NCBI GenBank assembly: GCA_016930435.1
Contig: JAFGGQ010000127.1
Coordinates: 1 to 20,031 of the forward strand
Source of the DNA: a bacterium
Lineage (GTDB): Bacteria > UBP14 > UBA6098 > JAFGQG01
Direction: 5' to 3'
Length of the DNA: 20,031 bases
The position numbers and the translations under genes were made by a program. A model generated the notes under the pieces. The model was not told the DNA's origin and made no database searches. It was given only the letters and a program-made list of their open reading frames with translations. The stretch's first letter is position 1, and each line of letters begins with the position of its first letter. Positions 1 to 8,082 of this stretch are shown piece after piece.

Positions 1-1
1 C

Positions 2-535
2 ATATTACTGACCGTTCCCGAAGGCTATGAGAACCTTGGCCGGAAAATTGTGCAGTATTTTGATTTTAACAAGGTTGAAGGACTGGTTCGTGGTGGCTTT
101 CGTAGGCAGGATTCGGTATTCAATGCATTGAAACAACTTCCGGATACCGCCGAAATAGTTATTATCCACGATGCTGCCCGTCCATTCATCTCCCCATTAA
201 TAATTGACAAATCGGTCCAGTTATGTTATACTAATAGGGCGGTGGTTGTAGGCATCCCCTGTAATGATACGATAAAAATAGTCGAGCAGGGATTTATTGT
301 CGAGACCCCGCAAAGGGACAGGATGTACAAGGCCCAAACCCCACAGGTATTTGAATATAAAGTCCTTTGCGAAGCATACCAGAAATACAATAACCTTTAT
401 AATTTCACCGATGATTCTCAAATGGTCGAGATGATGGGTATTAAACCCTATCTGATGATGGGGTCGCCGGATAACCTCAAGATAACTACCCGTGATGATT
501 TAAGGCTTGCGGAGTATTTGCTTGCTAAACACTAA
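2..535 (+). CDS. ispD: IspD, 2-C-methyl-D-erythritol 4-phosphate cytidylyltransferase (5' end outside window)
   Basis: Transfers CMP from CTP to methylerythritol phosphate in the cytoplasmic MEP route to isoprenoids. The frame is open from the left edge (it begins ILLTVPEGYE), so the N-terminal CTP-binding loop lies outside the window. About 177 residues remain of a family that is usually near 230. Family signatures in order are GGFRRQDSVFNAL, HDAARP, a Thr-Ile-Lys segment, the TPQRDRMYKAQTPQVF segment, FTDDSQMVE and the C-terminal NLKITTRDDL. A GTG at 50 could be read as a start but lies inside the conserved fold and is not the true start. No ispF follows; the next gene is unrelated and 285 bp away. 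Identification is firm from the motif set. Confidence 0.95.
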   Translation: MLLTVPEGYENLGRKIVQYFDFNKVEGLVRGGFRRQDSVFNALKQLPDTAEIVIIHDAARPFISPLIIDKSVQLCYTNRAVVVGIPCNDTIKIVEQGFIVETPQRDRMYKAQTPQVFEYKVLCEAYQKYNNLYNFTDDSQMVEMMGIKPYLMMGSPDNLKITTRDDLRLAEYLLAKH

Positions 536-734
536 CCTGGTGATCCGGCTTATATCTTATGATGTCTGAAAATCAAATTGGAAGAAAAATATCTTATCCC
601 TTTGCATTGCAGCAGAACGCCCTAATTATATTAAGGCATACTGATAAATACCAGAAGCGAATAATATTGTTAATATTATCTTTTTCAATGTTTTTTTTAA
701 TCCTTGAAGTACCCTTATTTTTTATTTTTTTGCC

Positions 735-763
735 TTGACAATTTATAGGGGTGTAATTAGAAT
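735..763 (+). promoter_or_regulatory. sigma70-type promoter for the larA-citrate synthase cluster
   Basis: TTGACA at 735-740, a 17-bp spacer and TAGAAT at 758-763 (5/6 match to TATAAT) form a near-consensus promoter. T-rich tracts at about 690-730 precede the -35 box. It sits 57 bp before the ATG at 821, which has an AGGAAGGGG ribosome site at 806-814. The rest of the 536-820 gap shows no gene; a short direct repeat ATATCTTAT (552-560 and 589-597) is the only other structure noticed. Confidence 0.75.
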
Positions 764-820
764 AAAACCTCTTTAATAAATGTAATAGGGCTTTACATTC
801 AAAATAGGAAGGGGAATATC

Positions 821-2071
821 ATGAAGTTAGGAATACCGTATGGTAAGGATTTAGTTGAAATCAACATTAATGAAGATAATTTAGGGGAGATTATTCATCC
901 TAATACGGTCACCCTTGGGGATGAAAAGAGGGTTTTGTTCGAAGCCATGGAAAATCCCATCGGGACTATGTCGTTTGACCAATTCGTAGATTCTGCCAAA
1001 GACATACTTTTCATAGTGAATGACGGTACTCGGCCTACTCCTACCGCAAAGATTCTAAATATTATCTATGACAAGATCAAAGATAAGGATATCAAGTTTA
1101 TTATTGCCACCGGTGTTCACCGCGCTCCCACCCAGGAGGAGTATGAATTTATATTTGGGGATAAATATGCTCTTTTAAAAGACCGGATCTATGTGCACGA
1201 TTCCCGGAAGGATGAGGAGATGGTTCATATTGGGACCTCCAAGAACGGGACCGAGATGTATGTGAACAGAATGGGAGTGGATGCTGATAGCATAGTCATT
1301 ATTGGGTCTGTAGAACCCCATTATTTTGCGGGATATACTGGAGGCCGTAAATCCTTTCTTCCGGGTATCGCTTCATACAAGACTATTGAGCAGAATCACA
1401 AGTATGCCCTGCGCCCGGAATCTAAGGCTCTGGCCCTTGAAGGCAATCCTGTGCATGAGGATATGATCGATGCGCTGAAAACTATCAGGGAGAAAAGGAT
1501 CTTTTCCATACAGTCGGTATTGGACAAGGACCGTAAGATATATGCTGTTACAGCAGGGGAGATCAACGATTCTTTTTATGCGGCTATAGATAAAGCCAAC
1601 GAGGTCTTCGTGGTTAAAGTAAAGGAGAAGGCGGATATCGTAGTTTCAGTTGCACCCTATCCTATGGATGTGGATCTTTACCAATCCCAGAAAGCTCTGG
1701 ATAATGGGAAATTAGCCCTGAAAGATGGGGGCATCCTGATCCTGATAGCCAAGTGCCGGACCGGTATAGGTGAAGATACTTTCTATAATCTTCTTTGCAG
1801 CGAGGATACCCCGGAATGTGTTCTTGATACCATTGACCGGGAATACAAGCTGGGTTATCACAAGGCCGGTAAAATGGCGGAGATATTTACATGGTCTCAG
1901 GTATGGGGTGTAACCGACCTGGAGGACCCGGTGCTGGAAAGGATATTCATTAAACCTTACCACAGCATTCAGAAAGCTATAGATGAAGCGATTAGGATCA
2001 AAGGCCCTGAGGCTAAAGTGTTGTTTCTGATGGACGGCAGCATCACAGTGCCTATGATCGAAGATAAATAA
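821..2071 (+). CDS. larA: LarA-family nickel-pincer 2-hydroxyacid racemase homologue
   Basis: Member of the LarA family (DUF2088-type N domain), whose founding member racemizes lactate with a covalently bound nickel-pincer nucleotide. Visible motifs are DGTRPTP (68-74), GVHRAPTQEE with His100, and EPHYFAGYTGGRKSFLPG with His167 and Lys177, followed by His193. The His-to-Lys spacing of 10 and Lys-to-His spacing of 16 match His174, Lys184 and His200 of Lactiplantibacillus LarA, so the cofactor-attachment lysine and nickel ligand are kept. Length 416 is normal. Substrate is not evident: family members act on lactate, malate and other 2-hydroxyacids. The cofactor genes larB, larC and larE are not in the window. 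It leads a cluster with citrate synthase, aconitase and isocitrate dehydrogenase (42 bp to the next gene), which suggests a carboxylic-acid substrate (inference). Confidence 0.88.
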   Translation: MKLGIPYGKDLVEININEDNLGEIIHPNTVTLGDEKRVLFEAMENPIGTMSFDQFVDSAKDILFIVNDGTRPTPTAKILNIIYDKIKDKDIKFIIATGVHRAPTQEEYEFIFGDKYALLKDRIYVHDSRKDEEMVHIGTSKNGTEMYVNRMGVDADSIVIIGSVEPHYFAGYTGGRKSFLPGIASYKTIEQNHKYALRPESKALALEGNPVHEDMIDALKTIREKRIFSIQSVLDKDRKIYAVTAGEINDSFYAAIDKANEVFVVKVKEKADIVVSVAPYPMDVDLYQSQKALDNGKLALKDGGILILIAKCRTGIGEDTFYNLLCSEDTPECVLDTIDREYKLGYHKAGKMAEIFTWSQVWGVTDLEDPVLERIFIKPYHSIQKAIDEAIRIKGPEAKVLFLMDGSITVPMIEDK

Positions 2072-2113
2072 CCGATATGTCAATTAACAACCAATTTAAG
2101 GAGGTTCAGAGGA

Positions 2114-3409
2114 ATGCTTAAAGAAAAGTTGATCGGGAAGATCGGCGAGGTACGCGAACGGGTTATCAGGTTGATGAAGGAACATTCAAACGACAAGATG
2201 TCGGAGGTGTCTTTAGCTCAATTGATAGGGGGCATGCGGGGGGTAAAGGCTCTGCCCTGTTTTACTTCCAATGTTGATCCGGAAAAGGGTATCACTTTCC
2301 ATCGCTATGATATTCCCACCCTCTGTGAAATATTACCTCATGCTGCTAATGGTGAACAGCCATTGCCGGAGGGTATCTTTTATCTTCTGCTGACCGGGGA
2401 ATTGCCAACAGAGGCGGATGTCCATGAAGTCACTGAAGAATGGAAAAAACGGCGGACTATCCCGGATTATGTTTACAAGATACTGGATTCGCTTCCTACA
2501 GATATGCATCCTATGACCCAACTATCTACCGGAATCCTTGCGCTTCAGAAAGAGTCCTTGTTCAGCCAGCAGTATCGGGAGGGAATTTCCAAGTATGATC
2601 TTTGGGACCCGATGTATGAGGATGTTATGAACCTCTTAGCCAAGCTGCCCGGCATTGCCGCTTACATCTATCGAAGGTCCTATAAAGGCAACAAACAGAT
2701 TTCAGCTGATCCCAATCTGGACTGGGGCGGCAATTACGCACACATGATGGGCGTGGAGAATGATGAATATAAGGAACTGATGAGATTATACCTGTTCCTG
2801 CATTGCGACCATGAAACCGGCAATGTCAGTGCCCATACTACTCACCTGGTGGGTTCCGCCCTTTCCGATGCCTTCTATTCGCTTTCCGCAGGGATAAACG
2901 GACTGGCTGGCCCCTTGCATGGTCTGGCTAACCAGGAAGTCCTTCGCTGGATAATGGGAGTTAAGGAAAAATTGGGCGGCGGGGTTCCGACCAAAGAACA
3001 ATTATCCAAGTTTCTCTGGGATACCCTCAACAGCGGTCAGGTTATCCCCGGTTACGGACATGCCGTGCTCAGGGTAACCGACCCCCGGTACACCGCGCAA
3101 CGGAAATTTGCGCTGAAGTATCTACCCGATGACGAGATCTTCAAGGTAGTCAGTATGCTGTTCGACCTGGTACCGGACATTCTCATGGAACATGGTAAAG
3201 CCAAGAATCCCTGGCCTAATGTTGATGCTCACTCGGGCTGCCTGCAGGTTTACTACGGTGTGGTAGAATATGATTATTACACTGTTTTATTCGGGGTTTC
3301 CAGAGCTATCGGCGTACTAACCCAGTTGATCTGGTCCCGGGCAATGGGTTTGGCCATCGAAAGACCCAAGTCCGTTTATCTGAAAGACCTGGAGGATATG
3401 TTTGCCTAA
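2114..3409 (+). CDS. gltA: Citrate synthase, mitochondrial (eukaryote-like) type
   Basis: Condenses acetyl-CoA with oxaloacetate to citrate. At 431 residues it aligns by eye along its length with the animal mitochondrial enzyme rather than with the E. coli-type GltA. Shared strings include NVSAHTTHLVGSALSD, NGLAGPLHGLANQEVL, QVIPGYGHAVLR, KAKNPWPNVDAHSG and YYTVLFGVSRAIGVL. The catalytic triad is present as His269 (GPLHG), His316 (GYGH) and Asp371 (NVDAHSG), equivalent to pig His274, His320 and Asp375. The start at 2114 is supported by AAGGAGG at 2098-2104. There is no extra N-terminal extension such as a targeting peptide. Its neighbours supply the next two TCA steps. Some bacterial lineages are known to carry this type, so it need not be a recent transfer. 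Confidence 0.95.
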   Translation: MLKEKLIGKIGEVRERVIRLMKEHSNDKMSEVSLAQLIGGMRGVKALPCFTSNVDPEKGITFHRYDIPTLCEILPHAANGEQPLPEGIFYLLLTGELPTEADVHEVTEEWKKRRTIPDYVYKILDSLPTDMHPMTQLSTGILALQKESLFSQQYREGISKYDLWDPMYEDVMNLLAKLPGIAAYIYRRSYKGNKQISADPNLDWGGNYAHMMGVENDEYKELMRLYLFLHCDHETGNVSAHTTHLVGSALSDAFYSLSAGINGLAGPLHGLANQEVLRWIMGVKEKLGGGVPTKEQLSKFLWDTLNSGQVIPGYGHAVLRVTDPRYTAQRKFALKYLPDDEIFKVVSMLFDLVPDILMEHGKAKNPWPNVDAHSGCLQVYYGVVEYDYYTVLFGVSRAIGVLTQLIWSRAMGLAIERPKSVYLKDLEDMFA

Positions 3410-3443
3410 ACACCTCGATCCGGGTTGACCCTTCGAGCGTGCT

Positions 3444-3543
3444 TTAAAGGCCCCTGTTATATTAAGAGCCTTTAATATAGGTTAAGAATAATTAAATCTG
3501 ATCGGCAAAGGGGGATCAGGCTTATGTTGCTATGTCTGATCCC
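3444..3543 (+). promoter_or_regulatory. Nested alternative hairpins in the citrate synthase-aconitase gap
   Basis: The 185-bp gap before the aconitase gene holds several inverted repeats that exclude one another. TTAAAGGC (3444-3451) pairs with GCCTTTAA (3468-3475), while TATATTAA (3458-3465) pairs perfectly with TTAATATA (3472-3479) over a 6-nt loop. Downstream, CTGATC (3498-3503) can pair with GATCAG (3514-3519), but GGGATCAG (3512-3519) can instead pair over 8 bp with CTGATCCC (3536-3543). No run of T follows, so a plain terminator is unlikely. A switchable leader or mRNA-processing/stability element is possible; function is inference. Confidence 0.4.
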
Positions 3544-3594
3544 ACCTGCTTTAAAAATATAGTACAACCCAGGGCACATACCAAAGGAGTATTT

Positions 3595-5538
3595 ATGGGC
3601 GATAATTTGATTGATAAGATAATTAAAGAACATCTTGTTGAAGGGAAACCGATCCCCGGAGAAAGGGTTGGGATAAAGGTTGACCAAACCCTTACCCAGG
3701 ATGCTACCGGTACCATGGTGTACCTGGAATTCGAGACCATGGAATTGCCGCGGATTAGAACAAAGCTGTCGGTCTCTTATGTGGATCATAATACTATGCA
3801 GGATGGTTTTGAGAATATGGATGATCACCGTTACCTTCAATCCACAGCACGGAAATTCGGTTTGTATTTTTCGCGCCCTGGTAACGGTATCTGTCATCAG
3901 GTTCATCTGGAACGGTTCGGAGTCCCGGGTAATGTGCTGCTGGGTTCGGACAGTCACACTCCCACCAACGGGGGTATCGGAATGATGTCCATTGGCGTCG
4001 GAGGTTTGGATGTTGCTACTGCCCTTGCCGGCGCGCCATTTTACCTGGATTATCCCCGGGTAATTAAGATTAACCTCAATGGTAAATTGCCCCTGTGGGT
4101 TACCGCTAAAGATATTATCCTGAAAGTACTGGAACATTTGAGCACTAAGGGTAATGTGGGATGCGCCCTGGAATATAGCGGAGAAGGGATACAATATCTG
4201 GATGTTCCGGCCCGGGCTACCATCACCAATATGGGCGCGGAGACGGGGGTTACCTGTTCCTTGTTCCCATCGGACCAGAACACCCTGAACTTTCTTAGGG
4301 CTCAAAACCGGGAAAAGGATTTCCGCGAATTACTATCCGATCCCGATGCCGATTATGATCGTGTGATAGATATCGATTTAGATCAATTAGTTCCCCTGGC
4401 CGCCTGTCCCCATAGCCCCGGGAATATCGATACTATTGCCAATCTCAGCGGAATGAGGGTGGACCAGGTATGTATCGGAAGTTGCACCAATGCGTCTTTC
4501 CAGGACCTGGCTACCGTAGCCCGGATATTGAAGGGCCATACTGTAAACCCGGCGACCAGCCTGATCATCACTCCGGGTTCTCGCCAGGTGATGCTCATGC
4601 TGACCCAATCCGGCTATCTGGAAACACTTATTCAGAGCGGTGCCCGAATCGCCGAACCAACCTGTAATTTCTGCATTGGAGCAGGCTTTTCACCGAACTC
4701 CGAAGGTGTATCACTGCGCACCAATAACCGTAATTTCAAGGGGCGTTCGGGGACACCAGATGCCAAGGTCTATCTGGTCAGCCCGGCAATCGCCGCAGTA
4801 GCCGCCCTGACCGGTGAAGTTACCGATCCCACAGCTTCAGATATATGGTCCTTTCCGATAGTACCAATGCCCGAGAAGTTTATCATCGATGACAGCATGA
4901 TCATCCCTCCTGGCCCGGAAGGCGAACAGGTGGAGATATTGCGCGGTCCCAATATAGGTAAACCACCCGTATCCGATCCCCTGAAGGATAATATCAAGGG
5001 AGAGGTGATCATCAAGGTGGGGGACAAGATAACTACTGATCATATCATGCCTGCAGGGCGGCGTTTGAAATACAGATCCAATATCCCCAAGTATGCCGAA
5101 TTTGTTTTTGAGCCGGTGGACGAAAGCTGCTCCCATTGTAGTCTTGACAATAAAGCTAAAGGGATCGATAATGTGATCGTCGCCGGTTTAAGCTATGGTC
5201 AGGGCTCCTCCCGGGAACATGCCGCGATCTGCCCCATGTACCTGGGAGTTAAGGTGGTAATCGCCCAGAGCATCGAACGCATCCACGCCGACAATCTGGT
5301 TAACTTCGGGATAATTCCCCTGTATTTTGTGAATGAGGGCGATTATGAATTGATCGATAAGGGTGATCCCATAGAAATCGGAGGGTTATATGAAGCCCTT
5401 AAGAACAATCAGACTGTAACGGCAAGGCTTACCATGAAAAGGAAGGAAATTCCCCTTAGATTTAAGCTGTCCGATCGTCAAAAGGAGATCCTTTATAGTG
5501 GAGGAAAACTCAATTATATAAAGAAACAAAACTTGTAA
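3595..5538 (+). CDS. acn: Aconitate hydratase (single-chain 4Fe-4S aconitase)
   Basis: Isomerises citrate to isocitrate via cis-aconitate using a 4Fe-4S cluster. With the chosen start the protein has 647 residues, typical of the shorter bacterial/mitochondrial-like aconitases. The three cluster cysteines are visible in GSCTNAS (Cys297) and CNFC (Cys357 and Cys360). Also present are GSDSHTPTNGGIG in the N-terminal half and the swivel-domain loop SYGQGSSREHAA (533-544) with active-site Ser and Arg. An upstream in-frame ATG at 3532 would add 21 residues, but AAAGGAG at 3583-3589 sits 5 nt before the ATG at 3595 and the family sequence begins there (MGDNLIDKII). The gene is 12 bp from isocitrate dehydrogenase, so the two are almost certainly co-transcribed. 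Confidence 0.95.
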   Translation: MGDNLIDKIIKEHLVEGKPIPGERVGIKVDQTLTQDATGTMVYLEFETMELPRIRTKLSVSYVDHNTMQDGFENMDDHRYLQSTARKFGLYFSRPGNGICHQVHLERFGVPGNVLLGSDSHTPTNGGIGMMSIGVGGLDVATALAGAPFYLDYPRVIKINLNGKLPLWVTAKDIILKVLEHLSTKGNVGCALEYSGEGIQYLDVPARATITNMGAETGVTCSLFPSDQNTLNFLRAQNREKDFRELLSDPDADYDRVIDIDLDQLVPLAACPHSPGNIDTIANLSGMRVDQVCIGSCTNASFQDLATVARILKGHTVNPATSLIITPGSRQVMLMLTQSGYLETLIQSGARIAEPTCNFCIGAGFSPNSEGVSLRTNNRNFKGRSGTPDAKVYLVSPAIAAVAALTGEVTDPTASDIWSFPIVPMPEKFIIDDSMIIPPGPEGEQVEILRGPNIGKPPVSDPLKDNIKGEVIIKVGDKITTDHIMPAGRRLKYRSNIPKYAEFVFEPVDESCSHCSLDNKAKGIDNVIVAGLSYGQGSSREHAAICPMYLGVKVVIAQSIERIHADNLVNFGIIPLYFVNEGDYELIDKGDPIEIGGLYEALKNNQTVTARLTMKRKEIPLRFKLSDRQKEILYSGGKLNYIKKQNL

Positions 5539-5550
5539 GGAGGTTAAGAG

Positions 5551-6873
5551 GTGGTAGAATTTAAAAAGCTGGCTCCCCCCACAACAGGGGAAAAGATCGA
5601 AATAGTTGATGGCAAGTACATTTTCCCGGATAATCCCATTATTCCCTTTATCGAGGGCGATGGAATCGGTCCGGATATTATGAGGGCGTCCAAAATAGTC
5701 TGGGATGGTGCTATTGAAGTGGCTTATGGAGGCAAGAAGAAGATCTCCTGGTTTGAGGTTTATGCCGGGGAAAAGGCCATTGAAAAGTATGGTGAGCCTT
5801 TACCCGAGGATACCATCACCGCGATCCGCCATTTTCTGGTTGCAATCAAGGGACCATTGACCACCCCGGTGGGTGGCGGTTACCGCAGCCTGAACGTTTC
5901 CATGCGTCAGATCATGGATCTTTATGCCTGCGTACGCCCCGTGAAATATTATAGGGGTGTTCCGTCACCCATGAAACATCCCGAAAGACTGGATATCGTT
6001 ATTTTCAGGGAGAATACCGAGGATGTTTATGCCGGTGTGGAATGGAAACAGGGGACTCCTGAAGCCAAGAAGATCATCGATTTCATGAAAAACGAGCTTG
6101 GGGTAAAGGTTAGGGATGATTCTGGAATCGGTGTCAAACCCATCAGCATTTTCGGATCAAAGCGCCTGGTTCGTAAAGCGGTCCAGTATGCCATTGATAA
6201 AAACCGGGAAAGCGTTACCCTGGTTCATAAAGGTAATATTATGAAATTCACCGAGGGAGCTTTCAAGGACTGGGGTTATGAGCTTGCTGTTGATGAGTTC
6301 CGGGATCACATTATTACCGAATCGGAACTTTGGGATCAGGTAATTGCCGATGATGGAGTAACACCCACGGTGAAGGAAGGGGCTTATGCGCACCTAAGAG
6401 GTGGCCGCCCCGCCGGTAACCAGGGCGACCGTATCCTGATTAAGGATCGTATTGCCGACCAGATGTTCCAGCAATTACTCACCCGAACCGATGAGTACGA
6501 CGTGGTAGCCCTTCCCAACCTCAATGGCGACTACATCTCCGATGCCGCAGCCGGTCAGATCGGCGGGTTAGGCATTGCCCCCGGAGCCAATATTGGTGAT
6601 TATATCGCCCTTTTCGAACCCACCCATGGCTCCGCTCCAAAATACCGGAACCAGGACAAGGTCAATCCCACTTCATTAATCCTGTCCGGGGTGATGATGC
6701 TCGATTACCTGGGCTGGCCGGAAGCCGCTGAACTGATCGAAAAGGGTATTGAAGCCACCATCGAACAGAAAAGGGTAACCTATGACCTGGCCCGTCAGAT
6801 GGGCGATGTAAAACCCATTAAAGCCAGTGAATTCGGTTATGCTATCGTTGAGAATATGAAAAAAATGGGCTAA
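5551..6873 (+). CDS. icd: Isocitrate dehydrogenase, NADP-type
   Basis: Oxidatively decarboxylates isocitrate to 2-oxoglutarate. It is 440 residues and of the E. coli Icd type. The substrate loop [13 protein letters not shown] holds Ser113, followed by [11 protein letters not shown] (152-162), the metal-site segment [17 protein letters not shown] (323-339) and [11 protein letters not shown]. Cofactor-choice residues match the NADP pattern of E. coli (Lys344, Tyr345, Tyr391, Arg395): here Lys364 and Tyr365 in APKY, Tyr411 and Arg415 in VTYDLAR. It is about 24 residues longer than the E. coli enzyme, apparently in part through an insert around 277-293. The start codon is GTG, chosen because AAGGAGG (5537-5543) ends 7 nt upstream and overlaps the aconitase stop. 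Confidence 0.95.
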   Translation: MVEFKKLAPPTTGEKIEIVDGKYIFPDNPIIPFIEGDGIGPDIMRASKIVWDGAIEVAYGGKKKISWFEVYAGEKAIEKYGEPLPEDTITAIRHFLVAIKGPLTTPVGGGYRSLNVSMRQIMDLYACVRPVKYYRGVPSPMKHPERLDIVIFRENTEDVYAGVEWKQGTPEAKKIIDFMKNELGVKVRDDSGIGVKPISIFGSKRLVRKAVQYAIDKNRESVTLVHKGNIMKFTEGAFKDWGYELAVDEFRDHIITESELWDQVIADDGVTPTVKEGAYAHLRGGRPAGNQGDRILIKDRIADQMFQQLLTRTDEYDVVALPNLNGDYISDAAAGQIGGLGIAPGANIGDYIALFEPTHGSAPKYRNQDKVNPTSLILSGVMMLDYLGWPEAAELIEKGIEATIEQKRVTYDLARQMGDVKPIKASEFGYAIVENMKKMG

Positions 6874-6949
6874 TAAATTTCAATGGAATTAGGGAGGGCA
6901 GGAAGCTTTGCCACCCGGCTTTTTCCTTGAAAGGCCCGTATTAAATACC

Positions 6950-6986
6950 AAGGGGTAGAAATTTTTATAATCTCTGCCCCTTTTTT
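6950..6986 (+). terminator. Intrinsic terminator after icd
   Basis: AAGGGGTAGA (6950-6959) pairs with TCTGCCCCTT (6973-6982), including one G-T wobble, over a 13-nt loop, and six T residues follow (6981-6986). A weaker GC-rich hairpin with a T-run lies just upstream (6892-6924). The pair ends the TCA cluster and isolates the DUF72 gene. Confidence 0.75.
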
Positions 6987-7051
6987 GTCCACCTTTATAA
7001 TGAAATTGATAAAATCGTTGCGGTATTGACGGTGTTGATTATATTTTGAAT

Positions 7052-7945
7052 ATGACTGCAAAGGTTTACATGGGACCAGCAGGATTCTCTTATCCTGATT
7101 GGGATAATCTTGTTTATCCCATTTCAAAGCCCCGGAATTTTGATAAACTAACCTATTTGGCCCAGTATGTGGATATTATTGAGATCAACAGCACTTTCTA
7201 TAATCCCCTGAAACCAGCGGTATTTAAAAAATGGCTGACCAATTTGAATAATAGCCCAAAGGTCTCACCGGAATTTACCTTTACAATTAAACTCTGGCAA
7301 AAATTCACCCATGATCAGAACGGTTTCGATGCCAGCGATATAAAAACCTTCAAGGCTTCTATAAAACCACTTGCCGAAAATAACAAGATCAGCGCATTAC
7401 TGATTCAATTCCCTTATTCATTTCATAGGACCGCAGAGAATATGAACCACCTGGAGATTATCCTGAAAAATTTCGGGGAATACCCCAGGGCAGTGGAAAT
7501 GCGCCATAATAGCTGGAATCATCAGGAATACCTGCGCTTTTTAGAAGACCATGATATCGCCTTTGTGAATATTGACCAACCAATGGTGGGACGATCCCTT
7601 GGAATCACCGAATACCATACCAGTAAGCTTGGTTACATACGCCTGCATGGAAGGAATCATGAAAATTGGTTCCGGGAAAACAGCGCACCGGGTGACCGCT
7701 ATGATTACCTTTACAGCGATCGCGAACTGCTCCCCTGGTACGAAATCATATTGAAGTTAAAAGAGCAGGTAGAGCAATTGCTGGTGATCACCAACAACCA
7801 TTTTAAGGGGAAAGCCCTGGTGAATATTCTGCAGTTGAAGTTCAAATTAGTAAATGAACCGATCAGGGTTCCCGAAGAATTAAAGAGGTATTATCCAAAA
7901 TTGAAAGATATCGCCCTTCAGGAAGGACAGCTTTCATTGTTTTAA
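7052..7945 (+). CDS. DUF72 family protein (YecE-like)
   Basis: Belongs to DUF72 (YecE-like), a TIM-barrel-like family without an agreed biochemical role. Recognisable family features are the N-terminal MGPAGFSYPDW, YVDIIEINSTFY, FTIKLWQKFTH, LLIQFPYSFH, AVEMRHNSW and, near the C-terminus, YIRLHGRN and VITNNHFKGKA. Length is about 298 residues, slightly longer than many members. The start is uncertain: TTG at 7046, ATG at 7052 and ATG at 7070 are all in frame and none has a good ribosome site (only AAAGG precedes 7070). I chose 7052. No convincing promoter was seen. It stands alone between the TCA cluster and a minus-strand gene. A small 6-bp hairpin (7975-7992) lies just downstream. Confidence 0.85.
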   Translation: MTAKVYMGPAGFSYPDWDNLVYPISKPRNFDKLTYLAQYVDIIEINSTFYNPLKPAVFKKWLTNLNNSPKVSPEFTFTIKLWQKFTHDQNGFDASDIKTFKASIKPLAENNKISALLIQFPYSFHRTAENMNHLEIILKNFGEYPRAVEMRHNSWNHQEYLRFLEDHDIAFVNIDQPMVGRSLGITEYHTSKLGYIRLHGRNHENWFRENSAPGDRYDYLYSDRELLPWYEIILKLKEQVEQLLVITNNHFKGKALVNILQLKFKLVNEPIRVPEELKRYYPKLKDIALQEGQLSLF

Positions 7946-8057
7946 ATGGTTCCGGCGGCTTGAACCCGTTTAATACAGTTGCAATTAACTGTAATGCCTG
8001 AAATATCGAAAAACAGGATATCAGAATATAAACTTCAGGATAAAATTTGCATTTCCA

Positions 8058-8074
8058 AGGCTATATCATAGCCT
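8058..8074 (-). terminator. Possible weak terminator hairpin after the glycosylphosphotransferase gene
   Basis: AGGCTAT and ATAGCCT form a perfect 7-bp stem with a 3-nt loop, 8 bp beyond the stop codon of the minus-strand gene. On the minus strand the downstream tract is only mildly T-rich, so this is at best a weak terminator between two converging genes. Confidence 0.35.
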
Positions 8075-8082
8075 GATGGTTA

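Noticed and set aside
551-597. Direct repeat ATATCTTAT downstream of ispD
   Set aside because: Short, AT-rich and without context; expected by chance.
3532-3594. Upstream in-frame ATG for aconitase
   Set aside because: The family N-terminus and the ribosome site both fit the ATG at 3595; the extra 21 residues overlap the hairpin region.
3472-4305. 277-codon minus-strand frame opposite the aconitase gene
   Set aside because: It lies opposite a well-recognised aconitase with cluster cysteines; the product shows no domain.
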